Below are positions 12,317 to 22,679 of a stretch of 64,000 nt of DNA, piece after piece. A model generated the notes under the pieces. It had not been told where the DNA came from. It made no database searches and saw nothing but the letters and a program-made list of their open reading frames with translations. Numbering within the stretch: the first letter of the stretch is position 1; the number at the start of each line of letters is the position of its first letter. Origin of the DNA: Cryptomeria japonica (Eukaryota; Streptophyta; Pinopsida; Cupressales; Cupressaceae); assembly GCF_030272615.1 (NCBI RefSeq), contig NC_081413.1, positions 335,586,302 through 335,650,301 of the forward strand, written 5' to 3'. The position numbers were made by a program, and so were the translations under genes.

Positions 12317-15300
12317 CTAACTAGTGTTTTTGTTAACAAACTGAAAGATAAGAAAATTTAACATCCCCACATGTTCTATGTATTTGTCATCTTTGTACAT
12401 TACAATATCATTGTTCATTCTCCTCATGTCGGTTTCTATCAAGAAATAATTAGAGAGAATGTGATTCACATAAGGTGATGAATCATTGTCTCGATCCAAT
12501 CCCGCCACTGCTCGATCCTTGTCATTAGCGAAATCTTGTTTCCACTGCTCCAACGACACCAGTTCACCATCATTGTAAAAATAGGGCACCCTAGGGGTAT
12601 TCCCATTATCCTCAAGTAAGTCTTAGCTTCAATCCTCTCACCAGGAGTCATTAAATTGTCATCATTCATCATCTCCTGCAACCATGATCTGAGCCTTTCA
12701 TGTTCCATCAAAGCTTTTGTTGTCCAAGTGTATGTTTTCCAATTATTCTCTAAAACTAGCATCACACTCCTGAACCTATGCTCAATGATTTCATGAACAA
12801 ATTTATCCATCTTCTGCTGCATCTTTTTTATTTGCCGAGATGATTTTTCTACCTTGCTCCTACAATATATTGCATCCGTCCAGGCATCCATAGCATCTTG
12901 GTCAATACCATATGACATTCCTATTTCACTTGTGTCTGTCTCAATCTATAGTAATCTTGCTTGCAGTCTTTGCTTCTCTTCATCAGCCTTTTAATATAGG
13001 TTATTGTATGTAGAGTTTTCTTTGACAAGAAACTCTATCTGATCCTGATTTAGCTTGGCCACATCCAATTTTAATTTGGCAGTGATTTTGGGATCAGTCT
13101 TTCCAACTTGTTGTATCATCAAATGTCCAAAAGCTTCTTCTGTGTCAACTAGTGTGGGCCTCTTATCTTTAGGATAGATAGCCCATTGTAGAAGATCTTT
13201 TTGATTTGGATCATATCCTGATCCCCTAAAGAGTTTATCAATTTCATCTCGCATCATTTGCTTACTTGGATTCTATTTTTTGAGAAAACCATCAAATAAT
13301 AGGGCAGACTTCATATCCCATCTAGAATACAATAGCACACTAGCCTCCTTAAGCAACTGTCTCCCCTTATTAGGTGTCATTTCTTTCATCATAAGATCCA
13401 TTTCCTCCTATAGCTTTTGGACCTACTGCTCTTCATTGCTATCTTTCATGATGTTTCTAATATACAGTCCTTTCTATTGATACAAGAATGTGGTTAACTC
13501 TTTGGAGGCAATAAAATCACTATCAGCAATGAAATCCTCATGTTCTAGGAATCTAACATCAGCAACTTCTCAGACATTGAACTATCTTATTGTCAAATCC
13601 ATCTGTGTACCCCCTTTGTAACTAGGAGGGTGAACTTCTCTAGGAGAAAATGGAATAACACCAGATGTAGAAGCAGGGGACATATGAGCTAAAGGCTTTG
13701 TACTTCTAATGGTATCAATATATTCCCCAAAGACATGAGATGGAACTCCTTCAAGTATTTCCAATTCATGCTCCATAAGTTTGTTGGCTAACTCTAAGGG
13801 GTCCTCAATCTTTTGCAATACATTTTCATCCATTTTACCTCTGAAAAGCTTCCATTTGTAGGCTTGCATCACCTTCTCAAATTTTCCTCTTTTTGCTCTG
13901 GCCTCTTCTCTATCAATGTTCTTAATGAGATCATCTAGCAAATATGATTTATGTTCCCCACCCTTTAGCTTCTCTGACGATCGGGATGTCCTTATACATC
14001 CCTCAGGATCAAAATTGGCCTTGGGTCTCCCATTGCCATGCCATTATAATTCAAATTTGTCTGCAGCAAGTCGTAACTTTTGGAACTTTTCACAATAAAG
14101 TCTGAAAAAACCAATAATCTAGGCACAATTGATTGTTTCCCATGGTTTGTCAGATGCTCTGCACTCACAATTTCCAGGAAATCCACTCTGTTAGGTACTA
14201 TAAGTGGCAATAGATATGGTCTTCCTTCAAACCCGTACACCCTTATTTGTGTGCAATCTGAAAAATAATATCAGTCTCCCCAATTGTGGTCAATTGAGGA
14301 ATCTTCACTAGAATCTTTAGGTCTCAAGAATCTCTGAATTTCTAGTGCAAGGGTATGATCACATGGACAACCCAACAATCTATACAATGTTTTGACAAAT
14401 AACTCTTCAAAGTGCCACAACTGATTATTGGCATATCTCTGGTCCTATGAGGAAACCCACAATTGAACCAGTTTTCTCACTTCGGCCTTGTCATAGGCTC
14501 TGACACATAATTCTTCTGGCCACAATCCTACATCTTGTCCAACATATAACATCATATGCATAAGAAGGGAATAATGCTTAAAGTGTACATTGATCACATC
14601 CCCTTTCAACTTCTCCAACCCATAATTTAGGGCTTCAACGAGGTAAGCAGTAAAATCAAAGATGCAGGGGTCTCTAGACTGTAAATCAACACAAATGAGC
14701 ATGACTGCAATATCCATTAAAGGATGGACTTTTATCCCTAGAACCTGAGCAACATAGTAATATGTGTATTTGAAGTAAGGGTGGAAGGAGTTGACATCAT
14801 AAGGGGCTTTGTCATCGTAACCTAATGGCACTAAAGACCCTGCATTTCTCGGCTTGTGTATGGGGAGTCTCCATGTTTTGTAAATGTGTTCTAGGTTAAA
14901 GTATTCACTTGTCAATTTCTTGAGGTCAATTGGTTCCTCAAACCCCCAATATAACTCAAACACGGTGTCAATAACCTCCCTTGTAATTGAAAGAATCAGC
15001 TTACCCATATAGTTATATATGGTTCTATTTTTAGGGTCATAGTTGTTTGCTAAGGCTTTCATGAGTTCTACATTTACAAAGACATTAGCCACAACCAGTT
15101 TTCCTAAGTTTAATCACCATAAATTATTTATAGGCTGGGGGGCAACTCTTCTGTTGTATCCATATACAAACAACTCATATCCCTTTAACTTATTCCATGT
15201 GTCTCCAAGATCCTCAAATCAATCTTCCAAACCTTCCTCATCAGCCTTAATCTTTTTAGACCTTAAACTAGATGATGGCCATTGATCAATCAAATCTTGG

Positions 15301-15401
15301 GCCAAGGAATGCCCTTCCTTCTTCTATCTTTTGGGTTTTTCCTTTGTGGTAAGAGGTTCCTTTCCCTTTCTAGTTTTACTATCTTTATATGATGACTCCA
15401 T
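12317..15401 (-). pseudogene. LTR-borne ORF, copy in 3' LTR (unknown ~1,000-codon protein)
   Basis: I do not recognise this protein. The frame starts at ATG 15,401 (MESSYKDSKTRKGKEP, a basic N-terminus) and ends at TAG 12,317. Open pieces in order are 15,092-14,445, 14,240-13,992, 13,941-13,582, 13,257-12,991, 12,918-12,466 and 12,589-12,317. The first ~300 residues look like a folded domain (IYNYMGKLILSITREVIDTV, later FHPYFKYTYYYVAQVLGI). The layout recalls plant mobile-domain proteins, but that is only a resemblance. The later part is charged and helix-rich (KVEKSSRQIKKMQQKMDKFV), probably coiled coil. Stops lie at codon ~26 (TAG) and after GLED (TGA). Another TGA before LNLGKL is CGA in the other LTR. 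A deletion of about 50-60 bp near 12,610 shifts the frame. Confidence 0.75.
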
Positions 15402-15659
15402 TTGAATTTATAAAGGGGCTCTGTATATGGATAACTTACTTGAAATCTGTGAGCCTTCTTTGTGAATTCATCCGATTTCTACTTCTAGTTTGTCACCTAT
15501 GGATTCCTCAATACTATGTCCTTCGTTATCAATTCATAACTTATGGCGAATTAAGAAGTTAGTAATGGTAGTTCAACAATGGTCACTTAGATATACATTT
15601 GAATTAAATGGTGATGTGACCTAGCCGAGATTTGATTCGGATCTTCGCAGTAATTAATA

Positions 15660-16270
15660 GTCACTTCGATGAAAACATGTCTTTCGATCACTAGTTTTTT
15701 GGTGCATCGATCCCTTTATTTCCATCGAAGACGCTTTTTCTTCAAATATTATGTCGATGAGGTATTTCCTCCTTCTATCAAAACATTGTATTCGATGAGA
15801 GCGTCCATCTTTTCACCGATACACATTCCTATATCAATCGGCTTCTATGTCAAATAAACTTCAAGCTTCAATAACTCCCTCTATCCTTGCATCAAAAATG
15901 TTTTTTTATCAATACCATCATACCCTTTCAATGAATGAGTATATCATTTCATCGAAGCCCTTCTTTATTTGATGACCTGCTTTTATTAACATCTCTCATC
16001 GATGAATTCATTAATAGTTTGTTCGATAAAATTCCCATCGGTGAAACAACATGTATCGGTGACTTGCCTTTTGGTCTCCTCAAAAACTCATATCCTATCG
16101 ATATCTATTATCGATGTAACTTTCTTCTATTTGGTCGACCTCACTCTTTCGATAAGAATGTTGTTTTCGGTGAGTCTTCTTTCAAGTTCATCGGTATTGC
16201 CTTTTCATCGATAGCCCTTTTATATCGATGAGACATTGCTGGGTCTCATCGATATTGATTGAATTTGAAT
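15660..16270 (-). promoter_or_regulatory. TCGAT-rich U3 tract, 3' LTR copy
   Basis: About 600 bp in which TCGAT occurs roughly 14 times by my hand count, mostly as ATCGATG, TTCGATR or TATCGAT, with further ATCGGT, ACCGATA and ATCGAA variants. It lies in U3, directly upstream (element sense) of the LTR-borne frame, with few such motifs outside it. The position suits a promoter or enhancer array. The plus-strand frame at 15,935-16,231 is probably a by-product of the stop-poor motif. Confidence 0.55.
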
Positions 16271-16563
16271 CTTTCGATAGGATGCCATCATGTTTGTTCA
16301 AAAACTTATAGGATACCTTGCTTTGGTAGGAAAATGATGGTTTTTTTTCTAAAAAATGGAGGATTTTATGATTTAATTTTACAAATCAAGAATTTTTATC
16401 TAATTTAGATTTGGTGCTCAACAATGGCTCTGACTGGGGATGGGGGTATGCTATGGAAAGCTTCAAGAATCCAGATTCTTTGGTCTATGCAAGGTAAAAA
16501 TCAAAGGAAATGTGGTATTTTACAATGGGAGTGAAACCTAAACTACTGTACATGGAAAAGTTG

Positions 16564-17760
16564 TTAAGAAAAGAATTTTTTTAAGAATTGTCCATGTACT
16601 GGCAACTCCTGAACTTCTCCTATAGCACTTTGGAGAAAATAGGAATCTTCCCCCGCTTTATCCATAATCACATATGGTCCAAGCCATAAGGCCTCAAACT
16701 TGCCATGCTTGCCTTTGTCTTGACTCCTTGCGTTCCACATTAAAAACCAATCAACAACCTTAAATTTTCTATTTGTTGTTCTTTTGCTATACAACCTTTT
16801 CATCTGATTCTAAGTTTTGATGTTTTGCTCCTGAGCTTCTACCCTGACTTCATCAAGCTCTACCAATTGCATCAGCCTTTCTTGCAAAGGATCATCAATA
16901 TCTATCCCTTCTTGTGTCATGAATCTGTGCACGGGTAGGAGATTATCCAAAGGGATTCTGGCCCTTTTACCATAGACCAACTCAAATAGAGACTTCCCTG
17001 TAGATTTCTTTACTGTTATTCTATCTGCCCATAATGCTAAATTCAACTTTGAGTCCCACGCCATTTTGTTCTGTCCTAACACCCTTTTGATGATTTTTAG
17101 GATGTTTTTGTTACTTGAATTAGCCTGCCCATTACCTTGAGGATGGTAAGGATATGAATGAGATATTGTGATTCCATACTCTTCACAAAAGTTGTTGAAT
17201 TCTTCAGACCTAAAGGCCATGCCATTATCAGAGATGATCCTTGTAGGAACACTGAATCTAGTGATGATATTCTCCATTATAAATTTTATCACTACTTTAC
17301 TAGTGGCTTGTTTAGTAGGTATTGCCTCCACCCACTTGGTAAAGTAGTTTGTAGCAACCAAGATCCACCTATATCCTCCACTTGAATTTTCTGATATTTC
17401 TCCTATAAAGTCTATTCCCCATTGCTGAGATGGTTCTTCAACTTGCATTGGTCTCAATGGGACTAATCCTTGATACTTCATTTTGCCTGAAAAATTTCTG
17501 ACAAGCCTCACATTTTCTAACATAAGCATAGGAATCATTGAACACACATGGCCAAAAATATCCAGATCTTAATATCTTGTGTGTAGTAGTTTTGGTTGAG
17601 AAATTACCACCACAAACCCCATCATGCATTTCTTGTAGGATTTTCTCTGCTTTGCATTCATCTAGGCATAGTAACAATATCCCATCTATGTTCTTCCAAT
17701 ACAAGTCTCCATTGATGATTACATATTTTGTAGATTTCAGCTTTAAAGTTCTCTTCTAAT
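16564..17760 (-). pseudogene. Tat-like element integrase, catalytic Glu lost
   Basis: Three open pieces (17,704-17,438, 17,547-16,810, 16,803-16,564) give a nearly complete gypsy integrase. The zinc-binding N-terminus has HDGVCGGNFS and a CEACQKF cysteine pair. The core has WGIDFIGE (first Asp) and RIISDNGMAFRSEEF (second Asp). The third catalytic position reads NGQANSSNKN where family members have AESSNKN, so the Glu is Asn. The C-terminal part contains KVVDWFLMW and KHGKFEALWLGPYVI, the usual GPF/Y-like end. I see no chromodomain. Only about 140 bp separate it from the 3' LTR. Confidence 0.88.
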
Positions 17761-17872
17761 TATCAGTAATATTATCTAGACATTTCATGTGCTTGAGATA
17801 ATACATGATGTCTGTATACCATGCAGTATTCTCTATGCTGAAATTGGCTTCTTCCAACCCTACTTCATTTAC

Positions 17873-18400
17873 CTAAAATTCTTCAACCTCTGTTCCTGCC
17901 ATGAGTTTAGCCAATCCCCGACCTTTGATGACTTGTGACATCTTGAGCTCAATGTTGAATTCTTGAATCTGATTGATCCATTTGTATCTTCTGCCTGTAA
18001 CCTCAGCTTGCCTAAATATATCCTTCACTACTATATTGGGAACATATGTTATAACTTCTGCACCTACCAGATATGTCCTGAATTGTTTCATTGCTTTTAC
18101 CAGGGCATAAGCTTGTTTTCCATTTAGATCATATTTAATCTCAAATGAGTTCAACGACTTACTGAAATATGCAATGGGTTGTTCACAACTATCCTGGTTC
18201 TTTTGTAACAACACTGCTTCTACTGTATGACGAGGCAAATGAAAAAATCAAGAAAGGCTTACTGAAATATGGAGATATCAATATCGATGCTTCAGATATT
18301 GCCCTTTTTATGGCTACAAAGGCATCTAATGCTTTCGCATCCCAATCTATTTTGGCTCCCTTTTTCAACATCCTTACTATAGGTTTTATGATGTCTGCAA
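17873..18400 (-). pseudogene. Tat-like element RNase H (original gypsy type)
   Basis: It follows RT directly, in two overlapping frames (18,641-18,189 and 18,238-17,873) joined by a frameshift near 18,215. Visible are DAKALDAFVAIKRAI, PFLIFSFASS (where the first catalytic Asp normally follows), QPIAYFSKSLNSFEIKYDLN, then MKQFRTYLVGAEVITYV. This domain degrades the RNA template during reverse transcription. The first catalytic acidic residue is disturbed at the frameshift. Confidence 0.82.
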
Positions 18401-19325
18401 AATTAAGGATAAACCTTCTGACAAAATTGATCTGTCCCAGGAATGATTGAATAGCTATAACAGTCTTTGGGATAGGGACTTCATTTATTGCTGCTACTCT
18501 TTCAGGGTCAATCTTTACCCCTTCCTTGGATACTATATGTCCAAGGAGATTTCCTTCTTCAACTCCGAAGTGACATTTCTTTGGATTTAGGGAAATTCCA
18601 TATTCCAAAGCCTTCTTGAATATTTTTTCAAGTGATTGCAATGATTTTCAGCCTATTTTGAATAAGCTGTCAAGTCATCCTAATACACCGCCATTATTAC
18701 ATCTATTAACTCTGCAAATGCCACATCCATTGCTCTTTGGAATGTTTCCCCTGCATTTATCAATCCAAATGGCATTCAAGCATATACATATGTGCCCCAT
18801 GGTGTTGTGAAGGCTATTTTATATTGTTCAGCTTCTTTAACCTTCACCTGATTATAACCCGAGAACCCATCCATCATGGATAATAGCTCGCATCCAATTA
18901 CTTTTTGCAACATGTTATCCATGTTAGGAAAAGGGTAATTATCCTTCAATGATGATATGTTCAAGTTCCTGAAATCTACACAGTCTTATGTCCCCATTTC
19001 TCTTTTTGACAGGTACCAAATTCAAAACCCAAGTAGAATACCTACAGGGTTTAATTATCCCTGTATCTTTCATTTTTATTATTTCCTCTTTCATCTTAGG
19101 GAGTAAAGTTGGATTTATAGGCCTCTACTTTTGTCTGAATGGCTTGGCATCAGGATTAAGGGGTATTTCATGCTGAAAGAGATCCTCCCTGTAGGATTTG
19201 AGGTCATCATAAGACCATGCAAATACATGCTTATACTTTCTGAGTAACATCACCAATTGTTGCTTCATTTTAGGAGTCAATTTCTTACCAATAAAAACAT
19301 GTCTTGGTGATTCTTCGCTCCCCAA
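18401..19325 (-). pseudogene. Tat-like element reverse transcriptase
   Basis: Gypsy RT in pieces. The N-terminal part is at 19,325-19,125 (KYKHVFAWSYDDLKSY, FQHEIPLNPDAKPFRQK). The fingers and palm are at 18,964-18,776 (DNYPFPNMDNML, MMDGFSGYNQVKV). Near 18,690-18,770 is MPFGLINAGETFQRAMD. The catalytic motif near 18,660-18,680 reads VY*DDLTAYSK, so both active-site Asp remain but the residue between Tyr and Asp is a stop. The thumb is at 18,641-18,430 (NPKKCHFGVEEGNLLGHIVS). It ends at the RNase H. Confidence 0.87.
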
Positions 19326-19639
19326 ATTAATCTACTCAACGTCAATTTCCTTGACTGTGGTCCCTTTAATTTTGAATTTGTCTTGTACGTTGAAAGTTCT
19401 TTCTAGTGCAACTAGTCCTCTAGGTATTTTACTAGATTTTAGCTGTGTGATTTCTTGTCCAAACATGGTCTCTTTCCCATCCGTCCTTTCTACAAAATCA
19501 TTGAAGTTGATAGCCTGTGCTTGGTAGTGATCCACACACTGTAAAAATTTCAACAGGTCAACATCATCATGAAAAACTTGCCAATTGTATAGGTTATCAG
19601 GGACAGAGGGCCTAACTTTTACTTCTACCTCTGACACTC

Positions 19640-20090
19640 CATTCAGTGTTATATCATTTCCTTTCAAGGCAACATTAGCCAAGAAGTCAGCCATGATATT
19701 CTTTGATGTCAATCCAACTTATCTGGAAAGCATCAAACAGTTTAATGGTGTTCCACACAGCATTCATATATTGTTTCAACCTGAGATGTTTAGAAGAATA
19801 CTTCTATTTGATCTGAGCTATCACTAACTTTGAATCCCCAAAGACACTAAGAAATTTAATTCCATGCTTGGTAGCCACGTTAAGTCTAGTAAGTAGAGTT
19901 TCATATTCTGCAATATTATTTGTACATTCAAATATCAGCTTAAAAGAGTACTTGAATGTTTCTCCATCTGGTGAAATAAATATAATTTTAGCCCCACTTC
20001 CTTCCTTGTTGCATGATCCATCAAAATACATCCTCCATACTTGATCCTTATTTTCCTTGACCAAAAATTCAATTGGAGTCAAGCTCTCTA
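19640..20090 (-). pseudogene. Extra (archaeal-type) RNase H upstream of RT
   Basis: A second RNase H between protease and RT. The frame at 20,082-19,804 reads WRMYFDGSCNKEGSGAKIIF (first catalytic Asp), then ECTNNIAEYETLLTRL (Glu), then FLSVFGDSKLVIAQIK (third acidic residue). After a short broken stretch the next frame starts with SKNIMADFLANVAL, which supplies the last catalytic Asp. All four catalytic residues are therefore present. The GSCNxxGxGAxI and NNxAEYxxLL patterns are those of the archaeal/plant-type RNase H acquired by Tat-lineage elements. The linker at 19,630-19,332 to RT has no known domain that I can see. Confidence 0.8.
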
Positions 20091-20133
20091 TTTTTGGTTT
20101 TGTCAGCTCTACTTTAAAGTTATCTATATCTGA

Positions 20134-20483
20134 CTAGATGAAACATACTGATTCAACAGGTTTTGTCTCCTCAATAATATACTCAAAATGAGGTTCTCTC
20201 TCAATTCTCACTTCCTGTCCATCCACCAGTATAGTGGCGTATGATAAGTCTAACTGAACATGGCCTCCTATCAGATTGGACCATTGCCTAGATAACAACA
20301 TGCCATAATTAGGAGGAACATCAACCATGGTGATATCTATTTTATAAGATGCTTCTGGACATACTGCTAACTTGAATTCAACATCCTTCATGACACCAAC
20401 CACTAGGATAGAATGGTTATCCATAGCGTAACATTTACCAAAAGTTGTGTTCACTTCCATTCCAAGTTCCTTCATGACTCCCA
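20134..20483 (-). pseudogene. Tat-like element protease, 3' part
   Basis: Continues the protease begun at 41,606-41,700 across the copia C insertion. It carries VMKELGMEVNTTFGKC at the break and then DVPPNYGMLLSRQWSNLIGG, the second conserved part of gypsy proteases. It ends in a stop at 20,134. The initial ATG of this piece is an accident of the insertion point. Confidence 0.85.
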
Positions 20484-21540
20484 TGTTGGTATTTTAGATA
20501 TGTTGATATGGTTTTGTCATTGATGTCAACACTTATCAACTCTGGCACTTGAAGAATTGGCAATGTTCATCGACAAGCAAGTGACTTATGTACAGTCACC
20601 GGTATCTTGTTCACCGATAGGATATATTATTCACTGGCACTTAGAATGACATGGAAAACACTTGGTTATGTCAAAGACATCGTTTGGACACTTTGTCTTG
20701 GAGATTTGTTCATTGGTATATTCGTGTTTGCATATTTGTTGTTACCGGCAAATAGGTCCAGGATAAGCACCGACATGCTTATCTATTCCATATCAGCAAG
20801 ACACACTATGGAGATGATTTATTATTGTTGTAAATGCATTAAGACGACATGTTGAATCGGATATTGCATCGGTTATTGTTTTACTTGTAAATTGTTTTTA
20901 TTGTAATATCTTTTGTAAAGCTGACCTATACATTTTGGTCCTAGGCTTCGGTATATATGTAAGATCTTATTTGATCAAAGTAGAAGCGAGGAATGTGAAT
21001 GAAGTAAGATATATGTGAGAACAAGTAGAGCTATACATGCATACATCATTTGAAGGTAGAAGGAAGGTTTTGTGAAAACATATCAGAATTGAACCAATAC
21101 TGAATCCAACATATGAAGATGCTATTTTGAGCAGTACATCATTATTGGATTTAACCATCCAATTGTAGTTAGTGTGACTCCTATTTGTGTTTGAGCAATG
21201 AGCTCTAGGCGCTTGGCCTTTCTGCATGTGCAGACCCCCTATTTTATACACATACTATCTATAGTAGTATCATCTGATTGTGGGTAAGGTTTCCCACCAT
21301 GGTTTTTCCGTTTATAGGGTTTCCACGTACAAATATTGGTGTTATGTGTTGTGGATGTTATTGTCTTTCTGTTTCATGCATTAATCTTTATCGGTACTGC
21401 AATTAACTGATAAACTGTCTACCAGCATTAACTCTGGTTTACTGATATTAAGCATTGAGTTTGGTTAAGTTATTTTTGGTTTGAATTTATTATACAACTA
21501 ATTCACCCCCCCTCTTCTCAGTTGTCTCTGGGACCTAACA
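20484..21540 (+). repeat. 5' LTR of copia C (1,057 bp)
   Basis: Starts TGTTGGTATTTT after TSD TCCCA and ends GGGACCTAACA before the primer site. It matches 26,121-26,929 plus 41,352-41,605. It includes the GGTTTCCCACC...GGTTTTTCC block and a C-rich stretch near the end. Many differences from the 3' LTR are transitions. Confidence 0.92.
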
Positions 21541-21542
21541 AT

Positions 21543-21556
21543 TGGTATCAGAGCCT
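21543..21556 (+). promoter_or_regulatory. Primer-binding site of copia C (tRNA-iMet type)
   Basis: TGGTATCAGAGCC two bases after the LTR end, complementary to the 3' end of initiator tRNA-Met. Confidence 0.9.
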
Positions 21557-21597
21557 AGTTCTCTTTTTGCAGAAGTTTAATAGCTTGAGGAGATCCA

Positions 21598-22679
21598 ATG
21601 TCTTCTAACTATTTCAGGAAGGACAGTCCTAACTTGATGGAACCAACTATGGCATATGGAAGATCAGGATGGAGACACATCTTAATTTCATTGGAAAAGA
21701 CATCTGGGAAGTTACAAAGAATGGCTATATTGCTCCTACTCCTGATCAGCCTAATCCACCAACCTTAGGAAAAGATGAGGAAAATGATTGCAAAGCAAGA
21801 GAAGCACTTTTGAGCACATTATCATATCAGCAAATCATGGGATTATCAGATAGATCTACTACTAAAGCTATTTGAGACCATTTGGAAACATTGAATGAAG
21901 GAGATTCCATAGTAAAAATTGCAAAACTTGAAAGCTTTCGGGTCAGGTATGAAAATCTGAAAATGGAAGAAGATGAAATAATTTATGTTTTTATGGAAAG
22001 AGTAAATGAAATTGTTTTGGGTATTAAATGTTGTGGAGGAACCTTAAGTGAAGATGAAATTGTTTCAAAAGTTTTAAGAGGATTTCCACCGACATACAAA
22101 ATGAAAGTTACTACTATAAATGAGTTAAGAACAATGCCTAATACATCAGTAACTAGAGATACATTGATTGGAAAACTTTCAGCTTTTGAAATTGAGGAAT
22201 TTGGTCACGTTGCTACTATAAAGATAGATTTAGCTTTTAAGGCATCAACATCATCTACATCATCATTTGACAAGTCTGATTGGAAAGCCTTTTATGCAAG
22301 AGAAATTGAAGAAAGCACAAGAGAAAATGAAGAACTTGAAGAACTTGAAGCACTATTTGCAGGGAAAATTCCTAAAGGTCCAATTGGAAGTAAGTATGAA
22401 GGTAAAGCACCCTTTAAATACTTTAACTATAATAAGATTGGTCATATGGCTTCAAGATGCCCTGATAGACATGCAAGATTGAAAGAAGAAGCTAGAAGAA
22501 CATACAAGCCTAACCCTAAATATCAGAGATACATATTTAAGAAGAATAAAGACAAGTCTTGTTATCTTGTTGATGAAGAAGTCACTGATGATACTGATGA
22601 GGATCCGGTAGACAATGGATGGTTCTTTGTTGCTACAATAGAAGATCAACCAAAACCTACTATTCAACTAGTAGAGTAG
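21598..22679 (+). pseudogene. Copia C gag, broken
   Basis: Capsid protein of the copia element. The ATG is at 21,598, but the true frame (DGTNYGIWKIRMETHL) is reached only after a frameshift near 21,640. A TGA at 21,872 splits the N-terminal part (21,669-21,875) from the main body (21,882-22,679). The body has the UBN2-type gag core (YENLKMEEDEIIYVFMERVN, VSKVLRGFPPTYKMKV). Its zinc knuckle (KYFNYNKIGHMASRC) has lost both leading cysteines to tyrosine, each a G-to-A change. It ends at a TAG that reads as a former CAG. Confidence 0.88.

Larger units (their letters stand above)
11382..16423 (-). repeat. 3' LTR of the giant Tat-like element (5,042 bp)
   Basis: Direct repeat of 44,240-49,257, with many scattered substitutions and several small indels. 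The left end TGTTGGGTCTC follows TSD AGGGG. The right end GCTCAACA abuts the internal region. In element orientation the order is U3 with a TCGAT-rich tract (16,270-15,660), a long reading frame (15,401-12,317), then about 930 bp with no convincing coding (12,316-11,382). The 63-codon frame at 12,199-12,008 is matched at 45,057-44,866 but looks non-coding. Confidence 0.92.

Noticed and set aside
16424-16450. TGGCTCTGACTGGGG on the plus strand next to an LTR end, as a possible primer site for a plus-strand element
   Set aside because: All coding domains between the LTRs are on the minus strand, so this border is the 3' side of the element.
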